Positions 10,316 through 18,910 of a stretch of DNA of 30,222 bases are shown in pieces. Position 1 is the first letter of the stretch. Every line of letters starts with the position of its first letter. The stretch spans positions 1 through 30,222 of the forward strand of contig JASVEC010000220.1 in assembly GCA_030770535.1 (NCBI GenBank), read 5' to 3'. The DNA comes from Batkoa obscura. Lineage: Eukaryota > Entomophthoromycota > Entomophthoromycetes > Entomophthorales > Batkoaceae. The notes below the pieces were generated by a model. The model ran no database searches and was not told the origin of the DNA. It worked only from the letters and a program-made list of their open reading frames with translations. The position numbers were made by a program, and so were the translations under genes.

Positions 10316-11914
10316 ATGGAGAATAAAAACATAGATAAAATTGAACAACCACAAGACAAGATTAAACTGGATCTGAAATATATTTTAAATATAATAAAGC
10401 AATCTGGGATTCATTCTATAAGTAACGCTATAAACGAAGCTAATACTATAATAAATTAATATATTTTTATTTTTATATTTTAACAATAAAAGAAATATTT
10501 TTAATTATTGTCGGGATAAGAGGAACATTTAATATTCTATTGAAAAGTTTAACTAATAGAGGAAAAGGGTAAACTCCATTTGTGGAACTAAACTTAATAA
10601 ATGTTAAAATATATGTAGTTTAAAATTATCAGATATATACAATAAAGATATTCGTAATTCTGGGTTGTTCTTTTCGAACTTTATTTTGTCTTGGAATACT
10701 TTATCTAGAGTCCTTCCCTTTTATATAAAAGATAAGAAATATGCAAATTTTTTATCTGGTATTATAATTGATTTTATTTGGTTTTGTAATAACTTCATAA
10801 TATAGGCTTTCTATCTGGAGCTTTTGTTTTATGGGAAAGGAAGGATCGTAGAATAAGTTTTTCGCACCAATTGAGCATGAGGTAACGAAACAGGAACTTA
10901 AATATGATAAACTAAGTAATTATATAGGGCTGCTCAAAGCATATATCACAGTTTATATTCGAAAAATTTATTAAGAATACCTTATGGTGATGTGATCTTA
11001 TTTACATTTTCAACTGCTCAAATTTTATATTCCTACGTAATGCAGTTTGAGACTTTAGATCCTTCTATTTACAAGTTTATGATAAGACACGCTTTGATTC
11101 CTCACTCAATACTACAAATTAATAGAAAAATTGTAAGAGGTCAAAAAATCGACGTTGACCATTTAACTGATTTGGTTGAAGGAATGAATGTAACGGCAGA
11201 AAATTTAGATATTTTAAAGAATTTAGACGATAGTCCTATTACATTGCCTTGTAAAGCGTATCATCCTAACATTACATCATGTAATTATACCTTGTTAAAT
11301 CGTTTAATTTTGGTTTTTAAGATGATTTCTCCCATTTATGCTGGCCTTACATTTCTTCCTGCTATTTTTTTACGTTTTAACAATTTTAAAAGAAGGTACT
11401 ATATTTTCGGTTTTTACTACTTTTTCTTATGACAATTTTAGCCCTTCAGAGATATTAAAGAGATGCTTTTATGGAACTATCCGTTCAAGCGCATTTTTAG
11501 CTATATTAGTTTCAACATATCAATTTATGATATGTAATGCACATGCTTTACAAACTAAATATAACATAAAAGATAACAAGTACATATATTACTTTGCGGG
11601 TATCATATCTGGATTAGCAAGCGTATTAGTTGAAAAGCCAAGCCGAAGAGCAGAATTGGCTCTATATACTACACCTAAAGCTTTGGATTCCTTTTACCAT
11701 ATACTTTACAAAAAAGACTGGATTTTCTACATTCCTCATTTTGAATCTTTTCTTTTTATGATAGCATCTGGTATAACTATGGTATTGATTTTTTTATAAT
11801 TTTTTATATGGAACTTATACTTTATTTTAGATGTACTTCAAAAAGGAACCAGAAACTATTTCCCCATTATTAAAATGGCTTTTAATCCGCTTTATTGGTA
11901 AAAACACAAAATAG
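10316..11914 (+). CDS. TMEM135-like multipass membrane protein (paralogue 2)
   Basis: Exons: 10316-10421, 10493-10568, 10619-10758, 10806-10881, 10928-11395, 11442-11781, 11831-11914, giving 429 residues. The first intron is 71 nt and the rest 46-50 nt. Intron phases 1,2,1,2,2,0 equal those of paralogue 1. Family marks: VGIRGTFNILL, FLSGAFVLWERKDRR, FTFSTAQILYSYVMQFETL, the Cys-rich loop with C241 and C251 (CKAYHPNITSC), GTIRSSAFLAILVSTYQF, and EKPSRRAELALYTTPKAL, which is close to the TMEM135 segment EKKSRRMELALYVLP. It is better conserved than paralogue 1 and is the stronger evidence for the family. Predicted place: an organelle membrane (peroxisome or mitochondrion by analogy with animals). 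The ATG at 10316 gives an N-terminus parallel to that of the paralogue. Function in fungi is unknown. Confidence 0.85.
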
Positions 11915-12084
11915 ATGGAATATTTGATTGATTTTTGTTTATTTATTCCTTTTGGTATTTCTCACTTTTGCCTTTGCAGTGTACTGAATAACTTGTTTTT
12001 TTATATTTTTTTGCCATTAAAATACCTTTTGCTTAGAGTAATAAAATAGCTCTCCTTAAGTTATTTTACACAAGTAAATAAAAA

Positions 12085-12184
12085 ATATAGTTTTTTGACT
12101 TCATCACTTTTTTTATTTTTCGAGCACTATTTGAGTGGAAAGACCATTAGTAAAATTCTTAAACGAAAAAATACATTCCCATAT
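12085..12184 (-). mobile_element. MITE copy B
   Basis: Body 12089-12180 (92 bp), flanked by ATAT at 12085-12088 and 12181-12184. It is in the same orientation as copies A and D. The left inverted end has lost most of its G run, while the right end (TACATTCCC) is recognisable. The core reads CGAGCACTATTTGAGTGG, versus GCGCTATTTGAGCGGG in copy A. Confidence 0.72.
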
Positions 12185-12207
12185 TATGGTTTTTAAATAA
12201 AAATAAT

Positions 12208-12279
12208 AAATTGACTATATATAAATACAACAAGTTAATTATACATAAATATAGTAAGTTAATTACACATAAATATAAT
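12208..12279. repeat. 24-bp tandem repeat, three units
   Basis: Three adjacent 24-bp units at 12208-12231, 12232-12255 and 12256-12279. Units two and three differ at few positions (AAGTTAATTATACATAAATA versus AAGTTAATTACACATAAATA); unit one is more diverged. Likely a simple minisatellite. Confidence 0.75.
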
Positions 12280-12857
12280 ATAATTCTAATTTCAATTTTA
12301 ATAATACCTTGTTTTTATAAGCAATTTAAGTAGTTTGCATAGTGTAAAAATTAGTCAATAAATCAACTGGCTAATGTTTTATAATATATTTATTTTTTAT
12401 AAAGTTTACAAAGTTTTTTAACATTTATAAATAAGTATAATTTAAAAGACAAGTAAATATAAAATCAAATATTACTTTAAAAAACTTGACATTTGATTTT
12501 TTAGATATTAAAAATTTAATTACTTTGAATAGTTAATATTAGATTATTGGGAAATATCGCTTTGTCAGCTCTATGATTGACTATAACATAACAATCGCTT
12601 AAGTTGTATTCTCAAAGTCAGAGACAGTCAATCACATGCTCTTATTTTGATTTACTATGGGAATTATCTGTCATGTAACTCCGAAGGATATTATCTTCCG
12701 GTTTTGATATTCATATTTGTTGGAGTATAAAAGATATTTCAGTGCATAGTAACTCAAGGCTTTTTAATTGAACTATTCCTTGATATCGTGGCTTTAATAA
12801 AGCCACTAAATTTTTATTATAGTGTTTTACGTAGATTTCACAGTAGTATTATCTATT
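12280..12857. other. Gene-free AT-rich stretch
   Basis: No open frame of interest. There is a GC-richer patch at about 12540-12790 with an imperfect palindrome (CCGAAGGATATTATCTTCCGG lies at 12681-12701). It may be part of an old mobile element but cannot be assigned. Confidence 0.35.
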
Positions 12858-12938
12858 ATATTTGCTTTACATAGTCTGTAGCCTATTGTGTGGTATTCTT
12901 TATAATCCAAGTCTATCTTAGTCACATAAACTAAGACT
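12858..12938. repeat. Dispersed repeat, copy 1 (partner at 13808-13890)
   Basis: About 80 bp that aligns with 13808-13890 in direct orientation (TTTGCTTTACATAGTCTGTA against TTTGTTTTATATAGTTTATA). Many of the differences are C in this copy and T in the other, or G here and A there. It may be part of a larger decayed element. Confidence 0.6.
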
Positions 12939-13003
12939 TTTCGACTTACACTAGTCAATGAAGCAAGAACTGATTTTGAATCCAACCACTAACCATCATA
13001 TTT

Positions 13004-13237
13004 CACACTTGTTAGTTTTTATTTCCTGTTTCCTTTAAAGCACTAATTTTACACATTGCTTGATTAAGTTTATTATTAATAAACTTTAATGATGTTTTTT
13101 TATTCTATTTTATTATAAAATTCCATAACCTCTAGGTTATTATAAATAGCTACTGAAGTTAATATAATAGGTTATAATATTTATATAATGTGCTTTTCTT
13201 ATACTAAAATTTTAATAAAAAATAGAGTCAAATAATC
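13004..13237 (-). mobile_element. Short degraded copy of the transposon at 17314-18910
   Basis: Bases 13004-13236 align with about 18604-18905, the 5' coding part and leader of the transposase locus. Shared text includes CCTTTAAAGCACTAATTTTA against TCTTAAAGCACTAATTTTAT, TGATTAAGTTTATTATTA, TTTTATTATAAAATTC, and the end AAAAAATAGAGTCAAATAA against AAAAAATAAAGTCAAATAA. Roughly 60 bp are missing internally just before that end. Only the start of the gene is kept and it has no open frame. The alignment stops where MITE copy C begins. Confidence 0.7.
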
Positions 13238-13340
13238 ATATGGGGATATATTTTTGTTTAAGAATTTTACTAATAATTTTTCCACTCAAATAGTGCTTAA
13301 AAATATAAAAAGTAATGAAATCAAAAAAACACTCCCATAT
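13238..13340 (+). mobile_element. MITE copy C
   Basis: Body 13242-13336 (95 bp), flanked by ATAT at 13238-13241 and 13337-13340. It starts GGGGATATATTTTTG and ends AAAAAAACACTCCC, an inverted pair. The core CCACTCAAATAGTGCTTAAA matches copies E and F. It lies between the transposon fragment and the 3' end of tRNA-Lys. Confidence 0.85.
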
Positions 13341-13358
13341 TGCTTAAAGTTAAAAGAA

Positions 13359-13431
13359 AGCCTGATATGGGGCTCGAACCCATGACCCTGAGATTAAAAG
13401 TCTCATGCTCTACCGACTGAGCTAATCAGGC
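13359..13431 (-). tRNA. tRNA-Lys(UUU)
   Basis: Read on the minus strand from 13431 to 13359. The acceptor stem GCCTGAT pairs fully with ATCAGGC. The D arm is GCTC-AGTCGGTA-GAGC. The anticodon arm is TGAGA-CTTTTAA-TCTCA with anticodon TTT. There is a 5-nt variable loop, and the T arm is ATGGG-TTCGAGC-CCCAT. There is no intron. The A box (TAGCTCAGTCGG) and B box (GGTTCGAGCC) of the internal Pol III promoter are intact. A T-rich tail just past the 3' end (TTTCTTTT) is a plausible Pol III terminator. The base after the stem is T, an unusual discriminator for tRNA-Lys. Confidence 0.96.
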
Positions 13432-13692
13432 GAATTAATTAGTCTCTAAAGTCACAAATAATATATATACTTCCTTTTTTTAAAATGATGCTTCAATTTA
13501 GTATCATTTTTAATAAGTTAGATAATAAAGCTTCTAAACAATAACAATTTTTAAAAGTAGAGCTTTGCACAAAATAATATAGTTAATTCCTAGTCTTAAT
13601 TAAGCCGAAATTTCAAAACTTGAATAATATTCAATATATCTACTAAAAAAATTATATAATTTTCAAATCTAAAGTTAAGTATAGCTAGAAAC

Positions 13693-13797
13693 ATACGAGG
13701 ATGTTTCTTGATTTCACCACCTTTTTGATTTTTTAAGCGCTATTCGAACAGAAAAATTGTTAGCAAAACCGTCAAGCAAAAAAATACATCCCCATAT
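13693..13797 (-). mobile_element. MITE copy D
   Basis: Body 13697-13793 (97 bp), with ATAC on the left (13693-13696) and ATAT on the right (13794-13797), so one base of the duplication has probably mutated. It is in the same orientation as copies A and B. The core is TTTTTTAAGCGCTATTCGAA and the right end TACATCCCC. Confidence 0.8.
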
Positions 13798-13807
13798 CTT
13801 TTATTTT

Positions 13808-13890
13808 ATTTGTTTTATATAGTTTATAGCTTATTGAATATTGTTATTTATATTTCAAATCTATTTTAATTATACAAACTATGGCTTATT
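13808..13890. repeat. Dispersed repeat, copy 2 (partner at 12858-12938)
   Basis: This is the AT-richer member of the pair, starting 11 bp after MITE copy D. Many differences from copy 1 read as C-to-T or G-to-A in this copy. Confidence 0.6.
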
Positions 13891-15218
13891 AGCTTATAGC
13901 CAGCTAATTAAGCTAAAAAAACTTTTAATTCTATTAAATACTGGATTTCATAAAATTATAGACTAGCTAACAATTAACATAATTAAGTTTAAAATTTTAG
14001 ATTTTTATTAAAAAACTATGTTTTTTTATAAAACGTACAATTTAATAAAAATAATATTAAAACGAATAAAATATAAATGAAACAGAATGTTTTTTATTTT
14101 GAAATTATATTTTTGTAAAAACGAAAAACTTACATAAGATCTAGATTTTAAAAACAAACTGATTCAAACTTCAAAATTAACTAACAATAGTTATCTCAAT
14201 CCTAAGCGTTTTCATTGGCCAATTTAAATTTTTGGCAAGTATTTTTAATCTAAATAGCTATATTATTACTATTTAGATACTCTTTAAACATTCAGTTACT
14301 TGTACCTTCAAAGTTTAATTGTATGTCGTACTTGGTAAAGTCGCATAGATGATTATTGGGGAAACGTGATTATTTTATCGGAATTAAAAAGATGGGGCAT
14401 GCTATTTTTATAATACTATTTAACTTTGCTATAAATTACATAAAAAGCCAAATATTGGTATAATAATTTGATAATATTCATTGCTTTAAGAATTTGTTAT
14501 AAACGTGTTAGATTCAAATGTCTACATAATTTAAAAGGAACATTAATTTAGGAATTATAATCAAAGTACTATATATTAATACTTAGTTGAGTTTATTTAT
14601 AAAAGCTTTCCTGGAATAAAAACAAAAAACAAAAAAATAATTATAAAGGATTTTGACTTTTAACATTTCACAAAGATCAAATTTGCTATATTTTTGACCT
14701 AATATTATAGTAGTCAACTCAATTTTATTTAAACATTCTTAAAATAGAAATAGGAAAACAACAAATTAACTCAACAAATTAACTTTTAGTAATTCTAAGA
14801 ATAATATAATTAAACACAATCAATTTTAGTGACCATATTAAGTTGATGTAAAATGATATATCTAGTTTACGTATGTTTGGTAATCAAGTTATACTTATAA
14901 ACCAGTATAAATATAAGCATCAATTCTGTCTTAAATAAATATTTGATATTTAAACTCTTTTATAAAATCAGCTAAACTTTCACATTGATAAGAACAAGCT
15001 ATAAAACAGCTATTAATTACAATTACTAAAACAAGTGGAAATTCAAATTATTCTACAAATAAAGAAAGAACAAATAATTTATTTAATGTTACCAGGATTT
15101 AGTAAAATAAAAAAGGAACATGGTATAAAATAAATACATACTATAACTAAACTTTTCAACAATCGGTTTTTTTGTTTTTTTACTTTTTTAAATTGTTTTG
15201 ATAAATAGGGATTGAGGG
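13891..15218. other. Gene-free stretch before the receptor gene
   Basis: About 1.3 kb of AT-rich DNA with no open frame of note. The right end should carry the promoter of the receptor gene; TATAAAATAAATAC at about 15123 lies some 95 bp before its ATG. Nothing else is recognised. Confidence 0.4.
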
Positions 15219-16100
15219 ATGTATATTAAAGTCGATAAAATTATAGCTAGTATTTTTGCTATACTGCTGGGATTAAGTGGGGCCTTAATCTTATATTTAG
15301 TTACTAGAATTAAAAATCGAAGCCGAGATATTATCTACATTATATTGTTGTGTATAGCTGATATGTTACCACTACTTGTGCTTATTATTTATTCAATAAT
15401 GTATTTGGTTAATAAAGATGATCCAGATAATAACTTAATAGCGGTGCAGATCCTCGGAACATTAGAAATGATTTGGCCTTTTCTAACTACTATATTATCT
15501 TCTTCGTTAGCTATTGTAAGATTAACCGTCACTTTGAATATAAAACATCCAAAATATTTAATATTAATCCCAATTGCTTGCTTTTTGATTTATACTTCTT
15601 CTTATATCACCCTTGCGGTAAAAACGGAAATTAGACTATCTCCTTATGGATTTTTAGCTCATGCTTATCCTAACATTTCTAGTCTATCAACTTTTGCTTT
15701 TTATTGCTTACCTTTCTGTTTAATTATTGGTGCTATATTAATTAATTATTGTTACATTAAAATTTTGTATATCACTAGAGGAAGTAGGGATTTTAATCAT
15801 TTCGCAACGTTCGATTCTCAGCTTAACAAAAGAGCTACTTTATTCAATCAAACCAATACCTCATTTAGACTTTGGAGTATTATTTTTATCCATACTATAA
15901 CTGTATTTCCTGCAGCCATTATATTTATCATAGATGGTTATTATACAGCTAATGAACCAACCACTTATTCTTCAGCTATAGTTTTAGGTTATTTCAAAGT
16001 CCTTTTAATTGTTACAGCTTCCCTATCAAATTCTTTATTTGTCTTGTTCAATCATCCCCTTATCTTCACTCAACTCAAAACTTTATGTAATATTGATTAA
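15219..16100 (+). CDS. Rhodopsin-like (class A-type) seven-helix receptor
   Basis: Intronless, 293 residues. Seven hydrophobic helices can be placed at about 8-29, 38-63, 74-104, 112-134, 155-182, 216-239 and 251-277. The N-terminus is very short, and loop 3 (about 183-215) is the longest cytoplasmic segment. Class A-like marks: an acidic residue in helix 2 (D48 in LLCIADML), AIVRL at the end of helix 3 where DRY normally sits, a proline in helix 6 (VFPAAIIF), and SLSNSLFVLFNHP at the end of helix 7 in the place of NPxxY. Such receptors are rare in Dikarya, but I recall them being annotated in numbers in Conidiobolus. The ligand and G protein cannot be read from sequence. The missing DRY arginine-aspartate pair means G-protein coupling is only inferred. 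ATG at 15219 is the first in frame after stops. Confidence 0.72.
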   Translation: MYIKVDKIIASIFAILLGLSGALILYLVTRIKNRSRDIIYIILLCIADMLPLLVLIIYSIMYLVNKDDPDNNLIAVQILGTLEMIWPFLTTILSSSLAIVRLTVTLNIKHPKYLILIPIACFLIYTSSYITLAVKTEIRLSPYGFLAHAYPNISSLSTFAFYCLPFCLIIGAILINYCYIKILYITRGSRDFNHFATFDSQLNKRATLFNQTNTSFRLWSIIFIHTITVFPAAIIFIIDGYYTANEPTTYSSAIVLGYFKVLLIVTASLSNSLFVLFNHPLIFTQLKTLCNID

Positions 16101-16558
16101 TTTTTTTGACTAATAAATAAAAACTTCTACGAAAACTTATCTCGTTTAGAACAAGTAGGCTTTTTCATATTTTTTATTAACAAGCGTTCGTGTAATAGCT
16201 ACGAATTGATTACATTTCCTAGTGTAGGATCAATACTTGATTTTATGTTTATTCGGCTTAAAATTATAGTAGAGGAGTTATATTGCAATATAATAATCAA
16301 AAGAAAATCATCTCTAATATATGAATCATACTTTTACTGGTATACAGAAGATGTAATGCAAGGTTTTCAAAGGCATCTAGATTCTTAAAACTTAGTATCA
16401 GTTTTATGTATTACTGAGTGGTTCTTTATTTATCATTTATTAGTTGAATTTATTAATGTAATTTAAATTATTTCCTATTTTGGCTAACTATTTTAGCCCA
16501 AGGCCCATAAGTCAATTTATTTCAGTTAAATGAAAATATTAATATTAAATCTATCAAT
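16101..16558. other. Receptor 3' region
   Basis: AT-rich spacer between the receptor stop and MITE copy E. An open frame at 16206-16388 (+, 60 codons) has no recognisable motif. Nothing else is seen. Confidence 0.35.
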
Positions 16559-16666
16559 AAATGGGGATGTATTTTTGTGTTTAAGAATTTTGCTGATATT
16601 TTTTCCACTCAAATAGCGCTTAAAAGATGGAAAAAATAATGAAGCCAAAAAAAAACACCCCCAAAT
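16559..16666 (+). mobile_element. MITE copy E, with AAAT target duplication
   Basis: Body 16563-16662 (100 bp), starting GGGGATGTATTTTTG and ending AAAAAAACACCCCC. It is flanked by AAAT on both sides (16559-16562 and 16663-16666), not ATAT as in the other copies. This shows that the four flanking bases are a target duplication rather than part of the element. The core is CCACTCAAATAGCGCTTAAA. Confidence 0.85.
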
Positions 16667-17015
16667 ATTAGCCTAGTTATTAATAGTTTGAATTACTTTT
16701 GAGCAAATGGGGTTGTCTGAATTAGTTTCATTATTTTATCCAATTTTTGAAAAATTTTGTATTTTAAAAACTTCGCTTAAAATTCTATAAAATCACATCT
16801 TTTATTAAAACAAAAGTACCCAAACACAGTTCTAAATCATTCTATTATAGCTCATACTGTAAGTTAGTTGAATTTCTACTAGATCTTAAATACATGTTCT
16901 TATAAAGCTTAATTGAGAAATATTTATTATCAACCGCTTTATAACCAACATTGTAGATTTATTATCAAATAAATAAACTATTTTAATGTTATGATTACAT
17001 TATTAATATATTGCC
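16667..17015. other. Gene-free AT-rich stretch
   Basis: Spacer between MITE copy E and the palindromic repeat next to the transposase. No open frame or motif was recognised. Confidence 0.35.
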
Positions 17016-17146
17016 AAGTTAATAAATAGCTGCATGGGAGGGAGTGGTTAGCCCCAAAACTATAATTAACCATCCCTATATAGTACAAGTAATAATAGTT
17101 TTTACATATTATTACAGTTACTTGTTCTTTGACTATTTATTAACTT
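17016..17146. repeat. 131-bp palindromic element with 14-bp inverted ends
   Basis: AAGTTAATAAATAG at 17016-17029 is the exact reverse complement of 17133-17146. A second, imperfect stem lies inside (CAAGTAATAAT at 17086-17096 against ATTATTACAGTTACTTG at 17108-17124). This could be a MITE or the 3' end structure of the transposon whose gene begins at 17314. There is no sequence match with the GGGGATGT MITE family. Confidence 0.5.
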
Positions 17147-17313
17147 AGCTATTAATAACTTAAGTAATCCTAACATTTAACAACCTATTTCTATCATTCA
17201 ACAAACTACTTACTTGCTTAGTAAATATCGAAATTTTTAAATTCTCTGTTATCTTCGTAAGGTAAGCTGGGATCGATCTTTTAATTTTTCTATTTTCTAT
17301 AGACTCTATAACT

Positions 17314-18315
17314 TTAATTGGGACTATATCGCTTTTTTTTTGATGTATCAGATACTGGATAACAATGTAGTTTATTGTTATGTTTAATAAAATGTAAATA
17401 CTTCTTAATGCCCTGCATCTCTATTATTCTTTTTGTATTTTTGTTTCTTTTATACTTTTTAAAAATTATATCTGTTTTCCCATTATTAACAGTCGAGTTA
17501 TTAATTTTATTATGCTCGCAAATAAAAGCCTCAAATCTTGAAATTAATTGATCGATATCTTCTATTTTACCTAACGCTTCAAAACTACTTTTCCATTTTG
17601 AAAGGTTTCCAAAATGTCCATCAACTATACTTTTTCCATGATGCTCAGCAAAAAAATTAAGATTAACATTCAAACTACTATTTATTTTATGAATTTCTTT
17701 AAACATATAGTGTAGAAACTCTTGGGATCTAAAATGATTTCCTGTATCTGCCCATATATTAATTTTTGTAAACTTTTTAAATAGAAGCTCTGTAGAGATT
17801 AAATCGATTAAACAATCTCCTGTATATGCTGAATCATGATTCAATATTTCAGATAAATAATCAAAGTAAACTTTGCCTATTGTTTTATCATCTTTTAAAT
17901 ATAATACACCAAAACCTAATACTGATATAGCTTGTTTATTATAATGATCTAGATTTATTGAATCTGGTCTTGTCCCTATTTCCATATTTTGTTTAAAATC
18001 TAAAACTATTATACAACTTTTGTTATTTAATTTTTTGATAGTTTCATTAAATGTGTTTTTTTGAGTATCAACACAGAATTTATGTAATTTGTATAATTTT
18101 TCTTCTTCGTTGAAAATTTCTTGTATCTCTGCTTTGTTTTTTGCTGTATTTATTTTATTTTCAAATAACTTTTTTCTAACTGTATACTGGGTACATATAT
18201 TACATAGATCCGTTTTTCTTGCTGGATTTTTGAAATTAGTTGGTATATATTTAAAGAACGTTGACCTAGCTACTGCTTTATCTCTTAGATCATTCAAATA
18301 TTTACTATATATCAT
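17314..18315 (-). CDS. Transposase, catalytic part (unclassified DDE type)
   Basis: 333 codons. It begins with a segment typical of this transposase type (ARSTFFKYIPTNFKNP, then KTDLCNICTQ, a possible zinc-binding CxxC). Likely catalytic motifs follow: CIIVLDFKQNMEIG (first Asp, about residue 107), YLSEILNHDS, NIWADTGNHFRSQEF (second Asp, about 190) and FFAEHHGKSIVDGHFGNLS, which offers a Glu and an Asp for the third position. This D...D...(E/D) layout with a late HHGK...DGHFG block is a DDE/RNase-H-like integrase core. I do not recognise the named superfamily. The first ATG follows an AT repeat, and the upstream open frame 18330-18866 very probably belongs to the same protein, shifted by two bases. 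The C-terminus is Lys-rich. Confidence 0.7.
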   Translation of the reverse strand: MIYSKYLNDLRDKAVARSTFFKYIPTNFKNPARKTDLCNICTQYTVRKKLFENKINTAKNKAEIQEIFNEEEKLYKLHKFCVDTQKNTFNETIKKLNNKSCIIVLDFKQNMEIGTRPDSINLDHYNKQAISVLGFGVLYLKDDKTIGKVYFDYLSEILNHDSAYTGDCLIDLISTELLFKKFTKINIWADTGNHFRSQEFLHYMFKEIHKINSSLNVNLNFFAEHHGKSIVDGHFGNLSKWKSSFEALGKIEDIDQLISRFEAFICEHNKINNSTVNNGKTDIIFKKYKRNKNTKRIIEMQGIKKYLHFIKHNNKLHCYPVSDTSKKKRYSPN

Positions 18316-18329
18316 TCTTCTACTTTTAT

Positions 18330-18866
18330 TTAATATATATATATATTATCTGATGAATATTTACTATCGTTACTTTTTTTATTAAATCTTGATGAAATAG
18401 TTGAATCATTTAGTAAATATTGTATAATAGTTTCAATTTGGTCATCTTTAATTTTTTTTGTATTTTTAATAATAGGTTTTAATGTTAATATTTTATTATT
18501 ATTACTTGTTTTTGAATAATCATATTGATTTTTATTTATATTAAACCCAAAACTCTTACATTCATCAAAAGAATATACTGAAGCTATAGTTGATAATAAC
18601 GCTACTTGCTGGTTTTTGTTTCCTGTTTCTCTTAAAGCACTAATTTTATACATTGGTTGATTAAGTTTATTATTATCGATAGTAAACTTTGATAATATAT
18701 CTTTTCTTTGTTTTGTTTTATTATAAAATTCTATAAACCTTGGGTTGTTATAAGTAGCTCTTAAAATTGATGTAAATGAATTACAATGTTTATATTGTGT
18801 ACTCCTCCCTATTGTATTGAAGTTTTCAAAAATTCCATTTCGAAGTTTAGTTATGAAAGTTTGCAT
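18330..18866 (-). CDS. Transposase, N-terminal part (frame-shifted from the catalytic part)
   Basis: 178 codons ending in an (AT)n microsatellite that reads NIYIY before the stop. The text is basic and Asn-rich, with a compact helical stretch (SFTSILRATYNNPRFIEFY) and a conserved-looking block (MYKISALRETGNKNQQVALL). The latter is also the part kept in the copy at 13004-13237. Probably the DNA-binding half. The catalytic half starts 14 bp beyond the stop in another frame. Slippage in the AT tract at 18334-18350 is the simplest cause; a small intron is an alternative but no good donor is seen. Two perfect ATCWGATAA strings fall here and just upstream (18346-18354, 18946-18954), in a context where they are probably chance. 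Confidence 0.62.
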   Translation of the reverse strand: MQTFITKLRNGIFENFNTIGRSTQYKHCNSFTSILRATYNNPRFIEFYNKTKQRKDILSKFTIDNNKLNQPMYKISALRETGNKNQQVALLSTIASVYSFDECKSFGFNINKNQYDYSKTSNNNKILTLKPIIKNTKKIKDDQIETIIQYLLNDSTISSRFNKKSNDSKYSSDNIYIY

Positions 18867-18910
18867 TTTATTTTTATTTCAACAAAAAATAAAGTCAAAT
18901 AAGTGTATTT

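Larger units (their letters stand above)
17314..18910 (-). mobile_element. DNA transposon with a DDE-like transposase
   Basis: A transposase locus on the minus strand; the gene is described under its two open frames. The 5' limit (about 18905, ending AAAAAATAAAGTCAAAT) is suggested by the point where the degraded copy at 13004-13237 also ends. The 3' limit is not known: the palindrome at 17016-17146 may or may not belong to it. I could not identify clear terminal inverted repeats or a target duplication, so boundaries are tentative. Confidence 0.55.

Noticed and set aside
16206-16388. Plus-strand 60-codon frame after the receptor gene
   Set aside because: No motif and no splice route from the receptor gene, whose own stop is well placed after helix 7.
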